A stretch of DNA of 64,000 nt from Acidobacteriota bacterium (GTDB lineage: Bacteria; Acidobacteriota; Terriglobia; Bryobacterales; Bryobacteraceae). The stretch's first letter is position 1, and each line of letters opens with the position of its first letter. The stretch is from NCBI GenBank assembly GCA_016185425.1, contig JACPNQ010000019.1, positions 124,001 to 188,000 of the forward strand, read 5' to 3'. Both the position numbers and the translations under genes were made by a program. Shown here in pieces: positions 52,597 through 62,149 of the stretch. The notes below the pieces were generated by a model. It had not been told where the DNA came from and did no database searches. It saw only the letters and a program-made list of their open reading frames with translations.

Positions 52597-54030
52597 TCAC
52601 CCCAACAGCGCCCGCACCACCTTCGCCGGCTCCACCCCCGTCAACTTCTGGTCCAGCCCCTGATACATATAGGTGAATCGCGCATGATCGATCCCAAACA
52701 AGTGCAGCAATGTGGCCTGAAAGTCCCGAACATGCACCGGATCCTTCACGATGTTGTACGAGAACTCGTCCGTCTCCCCATGCACGATCCCACCCTTCAC
52801 GCCGCCCCCTGCCATCCACAAGCTAAAACATCGCGGATGATGATCGCGCCCATAACTCACCGCCGACAGCTTGCCCTGCGAATACACCGTCCGGCCAAAC
52901 TCCCCGCCCCAGATGACGAGCGTGTCGTCAAGCATCCCGCGCTGCTTCAAATCCTGCACCAGCGCCCACGCCGCGCGATCCACATCCTGGCACTGGCTCG
53001 GCAGTATCTCCGGCAGCTCGCCATGCACATCCCAGCCGCGATGATACACCTGCACAAACCGCACGCCGCGCTCAGCCAGCCGCCGCGCCATCAGCGCGCT
53101 GTTCGCAAACGTCCCCGGCTTCCGCGCATCCTCCCCATACATCTCGTACGTCGCCGCTGTCTCCTTCGAAACGTCTGTCAGCTCCGGTACCGAAGTCTGC
53201 ATCCGGAACGCCATCTCGTACTGCGAAATCCGGCTCTGCGTCTCCGGGTCGCCCACTTGCGCGTACTGTATCTGGTTCAACTCGCCCAGCGAGTCCAGCA
53301 TCCGCCGCCGCACCTTCGAATCCACACCATCCGGATTGTTGATGTACAGAACAGGATCGCCCCCGGCACGTAAGGCCACGCCGGCATACTGCGCCGACAA
53401 AAATCCCGCGCTCCATAAGCGCGCCGATATCGCCTGCACCGGCGCCTTCGGATTCGAGTGCGTCGCGTTCAACACGACAAACGCCGGCAGCTCCTCATTC
53501 ATGCTGCCCAGCCCGTACGACACCCACGACCCGATGCACGGCTTGCCCGCGTTCATATTGCCCGTTTGAATGAACGTGATCGCCGGCTCGTGATTGATCG
53601 CTTCCGTATGCATCGACCGCACGACAGCGATGTCATCCACCATCTTCGCCATGTTCGGCAGCAACTCCGACACCCATGTCCCGCTCTTGCCGTACTGCGC
53701 GAACTGGAACTTCGACGGCGCGATCGGAAACCGGCTTTGCCCCGACGTCATCGACGTCAGCCGCTGCCCCTGCCGGATCGACTCCGGCAAGTCCTTATCG
53801 AACATGCCGGCCATCTTCGGCTTATAGTCCAGCAAGTCCTGCTGCGGCGGCGCGCCCACCATGTGCAGGTAGATACACCGCTTCGCCTTCGGCGCAAAAT
53901 GCGGAAGCGCGGCGGCTCGAGCCGTCCCGCCCATCAGCGACGCAAGTGCCAGCGAACCAACTCCGCGCGCCCCGCGTCCAAAAAACTGCCGCCGCGTCTC
54001 GGCCAATACTGCTTCGTCGGAAGGATGCAT
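52597..54030 (-). CDS. DUF1501 family protein, Tat-exported
   Basis: The 477-residue protein has a twin-arginine signal ([20 protein letters not shown]) and the DUF1501 marks: [51 protein letters not shown] and [16 protein letters not shown].. [21 protein letters not shown]1501 proteins are sulfatase-superfamily relatives found next to DUF1549/DUF1553 cytochromes in Planctomycetes and Acidobacteriota. Here the pairing is kept, with a five-base gap. Function not proven. Confidence 0.9.
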   Translation of the reverse strand: MHPSDEAVLAETRRQFFGRGARGVGSLALASLMGGTARAAALPHFAPKAKRCIYLHMVGAPPQQDLLDYKPKMAGMFDKDLPESIRQGQRLTSMTSGQSRFPIAPSKFQFAQYGKSGTWVSELLPNMAKMVDDIAVVRSMHTEAINHEPAITFIQTGNMNAGKPCIGSWVSYGLGSMNEELPAFVVLNATHSNPKAPVQAISARLWSAGFLSAQYAGVALRAGGDPVLYINNPDGVDSKVRRRMLDSLGELNQIQYAQVGDPETQSRISQYEMAFRMQTSVPELTDVSKETAATYEMYGEDARKPGTFANSALMARRLAERGVRFVQVYHRGWDVHGELPEILPSQCQDVDRAAWALVQDLKQRGMLDDTLVIWGGEFGRTVYSQGKLSAVSYGRDHHPRCFSLWMAGGGVKGGIVHGETDEFSYNIVKDPVHVRDFQATLLHLFGIDHARFTYMYQGLDQKLTGVEPAKVVRALLG

Positions 54031-54035
54031 ATTCC

Positions 54036-57011
54036 CTACTTGTTCAGCGCCTCATCGAGATTCAACACATTGCTCGCAAGCATCGTCCATGCCGCAAACT
54101 CGGCCTCCGGTATCGATTCGTCCGGCTTCGATTCGCCTACATGAATCAGCTTCCGCGCATCGGCGGCATGACTTTCATAATGTGCCTGCAAGTCCACATA
54201 AGCCTTCCGCAATACCTCGCGCTCCTTTGCCCCAAACGGCCGGGCCAGCACACGCCCGGACACAAAGTCGAGCCGCCCATCAAACGAAGTACCCGCCCGA
54301 ATAGCATTCTGCGCCAGGCCCCTCGCCGCCTCTACATACTGCGGATCGTTCATCGTCGCCAATGCCTGTAGCGGCGTGTTCGTCCGCTCCCGCCGCACGG
54401 TGCACTGCTCGCGCGTCGGCGCGTTGAACAGCTCCATCGAAGCCGGCGGCGCGCTCCGCTTCCAAAATGTGTACATGCTGCGCCGGTAAAGCTTCTCGCC
54501 TCCGTCCCGCTTATAGAATTTCGTATTGCTGCCGTTCATCGCGACAGCCTCCCACACGCCATCGGGCTGATACGGCTTCACGCTCGGTCCCCCAATCGCA
54601 GGATCGAGCATCCCGCCCGCCACCAGCGCATAGTCGCGCACCACTTCACCGTCCATGCGGAATCGCGGCCCGCGCGAAAGCAGCCGGTTCTCCGGGTCTT
54701 TCTTCAACTTCTCCGGCGTCGCCAACGCCGACTGCCTGTACGTCGCCGACATCACCATCTGCTTCATCAGCCGCTTCACGTCCCAGCCCGATTCTCGGAA
54801 ATCCACCGAGAGCCAATCCAACAGCTCCTGGTGAGTCGGCGGCGTCCCCTGCGAACCAAAATCCTCGGCGGTCTTCACCATGCCCGTGCCGAATATCTCC
54901 TGCCAGAACCGGTTCACTGCCACGCGCGCCACGAGCGGATTGGCCGGATCCACCAGCCACTTCGCCAGCCCCAGCCGGTTCCTCGGCAGGTCCGCGGCCA
55001 TTGGCGGCAACACGGCCGGCGCGGCAGGCTGGACCTCTTCGCGCGGCTGATCGTACATCCCGCGATAGAGGATGTTCGCCACCGGCTTTTGATCCTTCCG
55101 CTCCTCCATCACCAGCGTCACAGCCCCGCGCTTCCGGATCGCCCGCGCCTCCGCCTGTAACGCCACAAGCCTCGCCGACAGCCCGCGATACTCTGGGTCG
55201 AGCACATTCAAGTAGTAAAGGTGCAGAGCCTCGCGGTCCCCGGCGGCGATCGCCGGCCATCGGCTCAACACATTCGCCTCCTCGGCCGACACCACGCGAT
55301 TGAAGATCCGGAACTCCGCAATCTCCCCGCCCTCAAAACCTCGGGCGTTTTCTTTGCCCAGGAGCATCGGCTTCGGCGTTGCGATGTTACCGGTCAGCCG
55401 CAGGTTTTGATCTCCGCCGCCCTGCAACGGAATCACCTTTCCGTTCAGATAGAGCGACAACCCAGCCTGTTCCCGCGACCCGTCGTAAGTCACGGCAATG
55501 TGATTCCAACTCCCCTGCGCCATCTGCTCCAGATGGCCCGCCCGGACCGTAATCGCCTTCCCGTCGTCGCCTGTCATTCGGAAATTCGCCACCCGCGCGC
55601 CGATCTCAAGCAACCATCCCATCCCCTTCTTCGCCGGATCGTTCTGGCTGGCGACCGCAAAGCTGTCCTCGCCCTTCGGAAAGTAAATCCTCGTCGCGAT
55701 TGAGAACGGCTTGTCCGAGGCAAAGACATCCTGATGCCCCATCGTCAGAAACTGTCCCTTCGCCAGCGTGCCCGTCGGCTTTGGCAATGTGAATACCTCC
55801 GGCGACGCCTCGAGCGGAGTATGGATTTCCTTCGGAACAGCCTTCCACTCCGCCTTCTGCAACGCCGCCTTCTTGGCGTTGATCGATGCGATCTCCTGAT
55901 GCAACGCAGTCCAGCGAGCCCGGTCCTCATCTCGCGGCACCACCACGATCGGCGGTGAATCGGGAACGTTTCCATCCATCGTCGGCTGCGTCGTGTTCCG
56001 GAAGAACGCCGCCATCGAATAAAAGTCCTTCTGCGAGAGCGGATCGAACTTGTGGTCGTGGCAGGTCGCGCACCCAAGCGTCAGCCCAAGGAACACGGTG
56101 CCCGTCGTGTCCACGCGATCCTTCGCGTAAATCGCCTCCACCTCTTCCACAATGATTCCCGCCTCATTTGTCGAGATCCCGCACCGGTGAAAGCCCGAAG
56201 CGATCTGCTGTTCGAGCGTCCGGTCCGGCAACAGGTCCCCGGCAATCTGCTCCACAGTAAACCGGTCGAAGCCCTTGTTCGCGTTGAACGCGCGAATCAC
56301 CCAGTCGCGGTAAGGCCACATCTCCCTGTAGTTATCTACGTGAATGCCATGCGTATCGGCATACCGCGCCGCGTCGAGCCAATAGCGCGCCCTATGCTCC
56401 CCATAACGCGGCGAAGCCAGATAACGGTCGACCAGCTTTTCATACGCGTTCGCGGACCTGTCTGCAAGAAACGCCTCCACATCCTTCGGCTCCGGCGGCA
56501 AACCCGTCAGGTCGAGCGCGACCCTTCTCGCCAGCGTGCGCCGCGAAGCTTCCGCCGCCTGCGTCAAGCCCTCCGCCTCCAGCTTCGACTGAATGAAGAA
56601 ATCAATCGCGTTCCGATCCACCGGCACGGCGGCCTTCACCGGCGCCCGGAATGCCCAGTGCTCCTTCCAAGGCGCTCCCTGCTCAATCCAGCTCTTGAGC
56701 GTCGCCTTCTGCGCGTCGCTCAACATCTTGTGCGACGACACCGGCGGCATTCGCAACGCTATGTTCTCCTGCATGATCCGCTGATACAGCCGGCTCTCCG
56801 CCGGCTTGCCCGGCACGATCACACGCGCCAGTGCGCCTTCCTTCGTATCGAGGCGCAGCCCCGCCATCCGCGATCCCGGATCGGGCCCATGACACTGAAA
56901 GCAGGCATCGGACAGAATCGGCCGGACATCGCGCTGAAAGTCAACGCCCCTCGCCGCCGCGACCACAAGGAAAAACAGCCCAACTCCGCGCCAAACCTGC
57001 TTGATCCGCAT
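54036..57011 (-). CDS. Exported PSCyt1/DUF1549/LamG/DUF1553 protein with two heme sites
   Basis: The 991-residue protein starts with a signal peptide and a planctomycete-type cytochrome domain with CFQCH at 37-41. DUF1549 follows ([34 protein letters not shown]), with a second heme-like site in [15 protein letters not shown] LamG/concanavalin-like insert (about 430-580; [14 protein letters not shown].. [13 protein letters not shown]) precedes DUF1553 ([31 protein letters not shown], and the [20 protein letters not shown] block). It pairs with DUF1501. Likely binds and processes glycans at the cell surface, though this is not shown biochemically. Confidence 0.9.
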   Translation of the reverse strand: MRIKQVWRGVGLFFLVVAAARGVDFQRDVRPILSDACFQCHGPDPGSRMAGLRLDTKEGALARVIVPGKPAESRLYQRIMQENIALRMPPVSSHKMLSDAQKATLKSWIEQGAPWKEHWAFRAPVKAAVPVDRNAIDFFIQSKLEAEGLTQAAEASRRTLARRVALDLTGLPPEPKDVEAFLADRSANAYEKLVDRYLASPRYGEHRARYWLDAARYADTHGIHVDNYREMWPYRDWVIRAFNANKGFDRFTVEQIAGDLLPDRTLEQQIASGFHRCGISTNEAGIIVEEVEAIYAKDRVDTTGTVFLGLTLGCATCHDHKFDPLSQKDFYSMAAFFRNTTQPTMDGNVPDSPPIVVVPRDEDRARWTALHQEIASINAKKAALQKAEWKAVPKEIHTPLEASPEVFTLPKPTGTLAKGQFLTMGHQDVFASDKPFSIATRIYFPKGEDSFAVASQNDPAKKGMGWLLEIGARVANFRMTGDDGKAITVRAGHLEQMAQGSWNHIAVTYDGSREQAGLSLYLNGKVIPLQGGGDQNLRLTGNIATPKPMLLGKENARGFEGGEIAEFRIFNRVVSAEEANVLSRWPAIAAGDREALHLYYLNVLDPEYRGLSARLVALQAEARAIRKRGAVTLVMEERKDQKPVANILYRGMYDQPREEVQPAAPAVLPPMAADLPRNRLGLAKWLVDPANPLVARVAVNRFWQEIFGTGMVKTAEDFGSQGTPPTHQELLDWLSVDFRESGWDVKRLMKQMVMSATYRQSALATPEKLKKDPENRLLSRGPRFRMDGEVVRDYALVAGGMLDPAIGGPSVKPYQPDGVWEAVAMNGSNTKFYKRDGGEKLYRRSMYTFWKRSAPPASMELFNAPTREQCTVRRERTNTPLQALATMNDPQYVEAARGLAQNAIRAGTSFDGRLDFVSGRVLARPFGAKEREVLRKAYVDLQAHYESHAADARKLIHVGESKPDESIPEAEFAAWTMLASNVLNLDEALNK

Positions 57012-57041
57012 TCGCCCTTATTCTATCTCCGATGGCGATCG

Positions 57042-57413
57042 CTACCAGGGCCGGAACGCGCGAAGGCGCGTGTCGCGGAGGTAAAGTCCGCCCCAGAGCA
57101 ACGCCCCGATATAGACAGGAAACAGCGAATGCGTGAACAACGGATCCTGCAGCCGGACGTGCGACGCAATGCCGCCGCCGAGATATCCGGTCAGCAGCAC
57201 CGCACCGAACACGGCGGTGCGCGGAAACAGGTGTACCGAAAGACACAGCAACTCCAGCGTCCCAATCGGCACGGCCAGGCTCACCGGGTAGCCAAGCTGC
57301 GCAAAGGAAGCCAAAACAGGCTCTATCGCAAGCAACTTGATTACGCCGTCGAAGGCAAGGAAGAGCGCCGCGAGCCCGCTGAGCGCTCTTCCAGTCCAAA
57401 CCTTCTTGTCCAT
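57042..57413 (-). CDS. DoxX-like membrane protein
   Basis: The 123-residue protein has four membrane segments (e.g. LSGLAALFLAFDGVIKLLA, LAVPIGTLELLCLSVHLF) and the DoxX-like family layout. The role may relate to thiol or redox balance, but is not certain. I chose the ATG at 57413 (MDKKVWTGRAL); it starts two bases after the YciI/DGPF stop, so it is co-transcribed with it behind the ECF42-like promoter. Confidence 0.78.
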   Translation of the reverse strand: MDKKVWTGRALSGLAALFLAFDGVIKLLAIEPVLASFAQLGYPVSLAVPIGTLELLCLSVHLFPRTAVFGAVLLTGYLGGGIASHVRLQDPLFTHSLFPVYIGALLWGGLYLRDTRLRAFRPW

Positions 57414-57415
57414 CG

Positions 57416-57802
57416 TCAGTGCCCGTTCGACATGTCCGGCGGCATGCACATTTCGCGCACCTCGCACTCGCCCGAATAGGACGGCCCGAGCACTTCGACG
57501 TGCAGCTTCATGAAGCGCTTGGCGTGCTCGATCGCCTCCGCCTTCGACTTCGCCTCGACGATCGCGTATCCGCCGATCAGCTCCTTCGCTTCGGTAAAAG
57601 GGCCGTCGAGCACCGATACGGCGTCGCCCGCAATGCGAACCTTCGCTCCCATCGCGCTTGGTAGTAATCCGCCTACGCCGACCACGACGCCGGCCTTCAT
57701 CATCTCCTCCGTATACGCGCCCATCGCTGCCTGCAACTCGGGTGGCGGCGGATTGCCCGCCTCGTAATTCTTATCGGCCTTAACCATCATCATGAACCGC
57801 AT
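57416..57802 (-). CDS. YCII-related DGPF-family protein
   Basis: The 128-residue protein has the motif DGPFTEAKE (residues 66-74) that defines the DGPF group of YciI-like proteins, and the conserved N-terminus MRFMMMVKADKNYEAG. An AAGGAGG lies 11 bases before the ATG. DGPF genes are the classic partners and targets of ECF42 sigma factors. A matching promoter lies upstream. The protein function itself is unknown; YciI relatives are small dehydratase-like or binding proteins. Confidence 0.9.
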   Translation of the reverse strand: MRFMMMVKADKNYEAGNPPPPELQAAMGAYTEEMMKAGVVVGVGGLLPSAMGAKVRIAGDAVSVLDGPFTEAKELIGGYAIVEAKSKAEAIEHAKRFMKLHVEVLGPSYSGECEVREMCMPPDMSNGH

Positions 57803-57835
57803 TCTGCTCTGAGCCTCCTTAAGCTCTACTGATAC

Positions 57836-57862
57836 GTCGAACGGCGAAGGCCGAAATCGACA
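57836..57862 (-). promoter_or_regulatory. ECF42-like promoter upstream of the DGPF gene
   Basis: On the minus strand TGTCGA (57862-57857) is followed after 17 bases by CGAC (57839-57836). This agrees with the bipartite promoter described for ECF42 sigma factors (TGTCGA in the -35 region, CGA/TC in the -10 region). Transcription would start near 57829, leaving a leader of about 27 bases that contains AAGGAGG before the ATG at 57802. Confidence 0.7.
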
Positions 57863-57877
57863 ATCGGACGAAAAAAT

Positions 57878-59104
57878 TTAGCGGTCCGCGCAGGATTTAC
57901 TCGACAGCGCGAGGAACGCGAAACCTGTGGCCGCATCGTCCATGAATCCGATCTGCATCGAATCGGCCGGAAACGACTTGTTCATTGAGGTCGAGGACCA
58001 ACTCCCCGTCTCCGCATTCTGATTCCTGCGAAGCCAGTCCAGGGCGCGGCCCATGCGCGGGTCGGCGCAGTCGGCCGCGCCCCGCTGGAGCGCGAAGGCG
58101 GTGTAAGCCGTCGCGAACGCGGTGGCGTTGGTGCCCTCCTTCTTCCAGGGTCCGAGAGCGTCGACAGTCCAGCTTCCGTCGTCAGCCTGTTTGCTCCAAG
58201 CCTCCTCTCGAAGGCGATTCGCTTCGTCCGGATTCAACGTGCCCGCCCAAAGCAGAAGGAGCCGGTGATGTAACGGCTGGCCGGGCATTTCGCGGCGCAG
58301 ATACTCCGTCAACGGCGCCGACTCGCCCTTCGCGGCCACTGCCGCCAGGGCGGCGCCCCAATACGCGGACTTCGACGATTCCCACGGATCGAGGTCGAGA
58401 CTGTACCAGGGAAAGGAGCCGCGGGCGGTCCCTTCCTTGATCTGCTTCGTCCACATGCGAGCCTTCGCCTGATCGCTCCCGAGCACAAGCGCCGCGAGCA
58501 CCGCTTCGACGCTCGCGCCATCTGTTTGCTTCTGTTCCGAATCGTCGAGCCGGGTTTGCAGGCCCGAGCGGAACTGCGCTGCATACGGCCCTTCCGGCCG
58601 CGCGAGCAGGTAGAGCAGCGTGGTGTGGCACGAAACGCAGCTCCCTCCTTTCGCCTTCGCTACGGACCACTCCGACCACTGCTTCGCGCGAGCGTCGAGG
58701 TAGCGCGTCGCCGCCTCACGATTCCAATCGGGAAGAACGTTGAACACACCGCCGCGCGCCTTCTCCCCGGCATGGCACGCAGCACATTTCGCGGCCGCTT
58801 CATCCGGCGGTTTTATGGTGACTTTGCCGTCGACTGCTCGCGCAAACTCCCATTTACCGCCTTCGCGGACCATCCAGTCGATGCGTCGTTTCGATGCGTC
58901 CTTCGCGGCGCTCAGGTCCCAAACGATCGCGGCGCCATCTGTGTACGAACCGCCGCGGAGCCCCTTCATGGCAGCCGGATTCGCGTACACTCGCGGAACC
59001 TCTCCCGAGGCCTTACCGTCGAAACTAGCCCATTGCTTGTATTCGGAAGGCTGCGCGGCGGCAATGCCGCAGAAAAGCAGGAACAACGGATAGAGCCGGT
59101 TCAT
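57878..59104 (-). CDS. Exported cytochrome P460-like domain fused to alpha-toroid (prenyltransferase/squalene cyclase-like) domain
   Basis: The 408-residue protein has a signal peptide (MNRLYPLFLLFCGIAAAQ). Residues about 25-125 look like a cytochrome P460 domain: GGSYTDGAAIVWDL, RIDWMVREGGKWEFAR and the heme site CAACH at 107-111, then GVFN. A second heme site CVSCH lies at 156-160 in SCVSCHTTLLYLLARPEGP. The rest (about 165-400) is an alpha/alpha toroid with QW-like repeats (DDGSWTVDALGPWK, RALDWLRRNQNAETGSW). P460 enzymes oxidise small nitrogen compounds; a heme plus toroid combination is seldom described. Start at 59104 is set by the signal peptide. Confidence 0.8.
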   Translation of the reverse strand: MNRLYPLFLLFCGIAAAQPSEYKQWASFDGKASGEVPRVYANPAAMKGLRGGSYTDGAAIVWDLSAAKDASKRRIDWMVREGGKWEFARAVDGKVTIKPPDEAAAKCAACHAGEKARGGVFNVLPDWNREAATRYLDARAKQWSEWSVAKAKGGSCVSCHTTLLYLLARPEGPYAAQFRSGLQTRLDDSEQKQTDGASVEAVLAALVLGSDQAKARMWTKQIKEGTARGSFPWYSLDLDPWESSKSAYWGAALAAVAAKGESAPLTEYLRREMPGQPLHHRLLLLWAGTLNPDEANRLREEAWSKQADDGSWTVDALGPWKKEGTNATAFATAYTAFALQRGAADCADPRMGRALDWLRRNQNAETGSWSSTSMNKSFPADSMQIGFMDDAATGFAFLALSSKSCADR

Positions 59105-59186
59105 CCCAGAACAGTTTCGCCGAAACTCTACGCGGCCGGCATCGCTATTTGACGAACTGGACAATCGGACGGGCGAATGGCCCGGT

Positions 59187-59897
59187 CTAAAACGGATTCG
59201 ACATCAGCGCGCGGATCTGATCGTGGTAAGTCCGGCCCGAGCGCAGCCGGACCCCTGAAATAAGCTCGATGACATACTGTCCATGCGTGGCCGGGCGAAT
59301 CTCTTTGATGCTGCACATATTGACGATCGTCGAACGATGTATGCGGACGAAATGATCGGGATCAAGCGCCGCGGCGAGCGTCTGTAGCGGTACATGCAGC
59401 AAATGAGTTCCGTCATCTGTATGCAACTCGACGTAGTTCTCCGCCGCCGCGATCCACTCGATATCGATGACCGGGACGAAACGGGTGCGGTCTCCGGATC
59501 GGACCGCGATGCGATCGAGAGGCTTCTTCGGATTGGCGATACGATCCTTCGCGCGAGTGAAAGCGTCCTGGAAACGCTTGGCGGTGACAGGCTTGAGCAG
59601 ATAGTCGATGGCGTTGACTTCGAAGGCCGCCACGGCGTAGTGATCGTGCGCGGTGACGAAGATCACTGGCGGCATGTTCTTCGCGCCGACTTTGTCGACG
59701 ACGCCAAAGCCATCGAGCATCGGCATCTGAATATCGAGAAACACGAGGTTCGGACGGTCTTCACGGATTGCCGCAACGGCCTCATTTCCGTTTCTGGCTT
59801 CGGTGATGCGGCTGACGATTTTGTCCTCGCTGAGCAACATGCGCAGTCCTTCACGCGCGAGCGGTTCGTCGTCAACAACCAGGACGTGCAGGCTCAT
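59187..59897 (-). CDS. LytTR-type response regulator
   Basis: The 236-residue protein is a receiver domain (LVVDDEPLAREGL, phospho-acceptor Asp55 in LVFLDIQMPMLDG, Lys in LLKPVTAKRF) followed by a LytTR DNA-binding domain (IEWIAAAENYVELHTDDGTHLLH, HFVRIHRSTIVNMCSI). It overlaps the LytS-like kinase gene by four bases. It regulates target genes at LytTR direct repeats; none is proven here, although the neighbouring P460/toroid gene is a candidate target. Confidence 0.93.
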   Translation of the reverse strand: MSLHVLVVDDEPLAREGLRMLLSEDKIVSRITEARNGNEAVAAIREDRPNLVFLDIQMPMLDGFGVVDKVGAKNMPPVIFVTAHDHYAVAAFEVNAIDYLLKPVTAKRFQDAFTRAKDRIANPKKPLDRIAVRSGDRTRFVPVIDIEWIAAAENYVELHTDDGTHLLHVPLQTLAAALDPDHFVRIHRSTIVNMCSIKEIRPATHGQYVIELISGVRLRSGRTYHDQIRALMSNPF

Positions 59898-60994
59898 GCG
59901 GACTCTCCCGCGGCAAGCCGGAATGGCAGGGTCATCGTGGCGGCGACTCCGCCGCCATCGCGGTTCTCGACCGTCAAAACGGCGGCCGCGCCGTACAACC
60001 GTTCGAGGCGGGCGCGCGTATTCGCCAGTCCGATGCCGCGCCGCGCCGAATCAGCTTCCGGAAGGCCCGGGCCGTCATCGGTGACTGTCAGAGTAAGGAC
60101 CGGTCCGGCGTGGGCGGCGATATCGATGGTGACGACGCCGGTGCTTCGCCCGAGGCCGTGTTTGACCGCGTTCTCGACAATCGGCTGAAGAGCCATCGGC
60201 GGAATGAGGGAATTGAGTGTACTGTCCCCATATTGGAAGCGAACGCGGAGGCGGTCGGGAAAGCGGACGGATTCGATGTCGAGATAGAGACGGAGGTACT
60301 CGAGCTCTCGCGAAAGCGGAATCTCCTGCGCTTCGACGTCGTCGAGAACGAGACGAAGAAGCTCGCTGAGCTTGGCCAGCATCTCTTCGGCCTGTTCGGT
60401 GCGCCGCTTGCGCACAAGAACCACGATGGCGCCAAGCGTGTTGAAGAGAAAATGCGGCTGAAGCTGCATCTTGAGAGCGCGGAGTTGAGCGCCGGACAAC
60501 TGCGCCGCAAGTTCAGCGGTTTGCAGTTCGAGCCGCAATGCCGCGCTCTCGCGTTCGCGATACTTGCGGTAATAGCGAAAGGCAGCCTGTGCGGCGAGCA
60601 CTACGAAATAGCGGATTACGTTCCCGTGGAAGGTATAGACCAGCAATACCGGCAGAACGCCGCTATAAGATTGAGCGCGCAGAGGAGCGGGTAGCGTACC
60701 GGCCGCCATCAGGATCGGCGTCTCAATCACGATTTCAGCGAGTGCGAAAAGCGACGCGAACAACAGGTGCAGGATGCCGCGTTGTATGCGGTTGCCCAAT
60801 TCAATCGGCCAGCGCGCGCCCGCCCAAAGCAACAGCGGAGTAAGCGCGGCGCTGACGTACATGCCCGCCATCCAATTGAACAGAACGTGCTGCCAAGGCG
60901 TCGGGTCCGTGCGATAGAGCCGTAGCGCGAGCTCCTGACTGAAGTAGAACAGGCCGGCCGCGGTCCAGGCCAGGAAGTAAATCCCGTAGCGCAC
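59894..60994 (-). CDS. LytS/YehU-type sensor histidine kinase
   Basis: The 366-residue kinase has four membrane segments (about residues 5-140), then the His_kinase domain ALKMQLQPHFLFNTLGA with His181, and the ATP-binding HATPase segment (NAVKHGL, DDGPGLPEADSARRGIGLANTRARL). The signal is not known. The gene precedes the LytTR regulator with an ATGA overlap and is likely its partner. Confidence 0.92.
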   Translation of the reverse strand: MRYGIYFLAWTAAGLFYFSQELALRLYRTDPTPWQHVLFNWMAGMYVSAALTPLLLWAGARWPIELGNRIQRGILHLLFASLFALAEIVIETPILMAAGTLPAPLRAQSYSGVLPVLLVYTFHGNVIRYFVVLAAQAAFRYYRKYRERESAALRLELQTAELAAQLSGAQLRALKMQLQPHFLFNTLGAIVVLVRKRRTEQAEEMLAKLSELLRLVLDDVEAQEIPLSRELEYLRLYLDIESVRFPDRLRVRFQYGDSTLNSLIPPMALQPIVENAVKHGLGRSTGVVTIDIAAHAGPVLTLTVTDDGPGLPEADSARRGIGLANTRARLERLYGAAAVLTVENRDGGGVAATMTLPFRLAAGESA

Positions 60995-61008
60995 CTCTTC
61001 AGATTACG

Positions 61009-62100
61009 CTATGCCTTCTTGACCGACACCTCGGTGTTAGCACGGTCAATCATCGAGCGGATCCAGGCTATGGTGTATGCCACCGCAACCTTCGGACCGC
61101 CGACCATTGTCGGGAAGTGGTCGCCGATGATGATGCCGTCGAAGTTGACTTCCCGCAACGCCTTCATCGCGGCATACATGTCGTAGTAGCCGTTGTCGAC
61201 GAACGTCTCGACGAAATGCGGAAGCGGCGCGCTCATGTTGCGCATGTGGACCTTCCAGATCTTGCCGCGCTCGCCGAAGTACTTGATCGCCGTGACAACA
61301 TCGGCGCCCATCAGGTCGCCGCCTTCGAGCCATGTGCCGATGCAGAAGCAGACGCCGACATGGGAAGAATCGGCGATCTCGAGCGCTTTCTTGTAGCCCT
61401 CAAACGTACCGAAAATGCAGCGCGGTACGCCGGCGAGCATAGGCACCGGCGGATCGTCCGGGTGGATGCCGATATAGACGTTGTTCTCGACAGCAACCGG
61501 AGCAACCTTGCGGATGAAGTACTCGTAGTTGTCCCAAAGCTCGGCTTCGGTATAGACGCGGCCGTGTGATAGTGGCCCCTTGAAAATCTTGCCGGCCCAC
61601 AGGCCTTCCCCGCCCTTGGCCATGTCATAGCCGCGCGCCGGCGCGCTGCCGCGGGTGGTCTCGCGTTCGGTGTGCCAGATGCCGTTTCCCATGTGCGCAT
61701 AGGTTACGTAGCGAATCCCCGCCTTGCCGCAGTTCTTGAGGTACTGCTTGTACGCCTCGATCCGCGCATCGCGGCCGGGAAGGTTGAGGACGATCTCTTC
61801 CTGGTTGCGATTGCCGTCGTGGCCGATGTTCCATACGCGAAGGCCGGCGGATTCCACCCGAGCCTTGATACGCAGCAGGTTCTCGACGTTGTCGTCCTTG
61901 CGGTCGATCGTGACAGCCGTGTAGCGGACGCCGATTTGGTTGGTGAACTGCAGGTCCTCGTCGGTCATGTTGCCGCCGAGTTGAATGGCCATCTTGATGC
62001 CGGGCGACCACGGCACTCCGGGCGTGCCGCTCGCCGCGGCTTTGATTTGCGGCGCGCCGGCCGCGCCAGCAACCGAAAGCGCAAAATCTCTGCGATTCAT
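61009..62100 (-). CDS. Mannonate dehydratase (UxuA)-like TIM-barrel protein
   Basis: The roughly 363-residue protein starts MNRRDFALSVAGAAGAPQIK, an export signal of the twin-arginine kind. The body has IGIHPDDPPVPMLAGVPRCIFG, close to the HPDDPP..GLPRI motif of UxuA mannonate dehydratases, and WKVHMRNMSAPLPHFVETFVDNG. UxuA converts D-mannonate to KDG in hexuronate breakdown. The signal peptide is unusual for that role, so it may be a sugar-phosphate isomerase/epimerase-like paralogue acting outside the cytoplasm. Confidence 0.82.
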   Translation of the reverse strand: MNRRDFALSVAGAAGAPQIKAAASGTPGVPWSPGIKMAIQLGGNMTDEDLQFTNQIGVRYTAVTIDRKDDNVENLLRIKARVESAGLRVWNIGHDGNRNQEEIVLNLPGRDARIEAYKQYLKNCGKAGIRYVTYAHMGNGIWHTERETTRGSAPARGYDMAKGGEGLWAGKIFKGPLSHGRVYTEAELWDNYEYFIRKVAPVAVENNVYIGIHPDDPPVPMLAGVPRCIFGTFEGYKKALEIADSSHVGVCFCIGTWLEGGDLMGADVVTAIKYFGERGKIWKVHMRNMSAPLPHFVETFVDNGYYDMYAAMKALREVNFDGIIIGDHFPTMVGGPKVAVAYTIAWIRSMIDRANTEVSVKKA

Positions 62101-62149
62101 GCGAGGCATCGTATCAGATCGGCCGGGCATTGTGCGTTATTCTGCGGGA

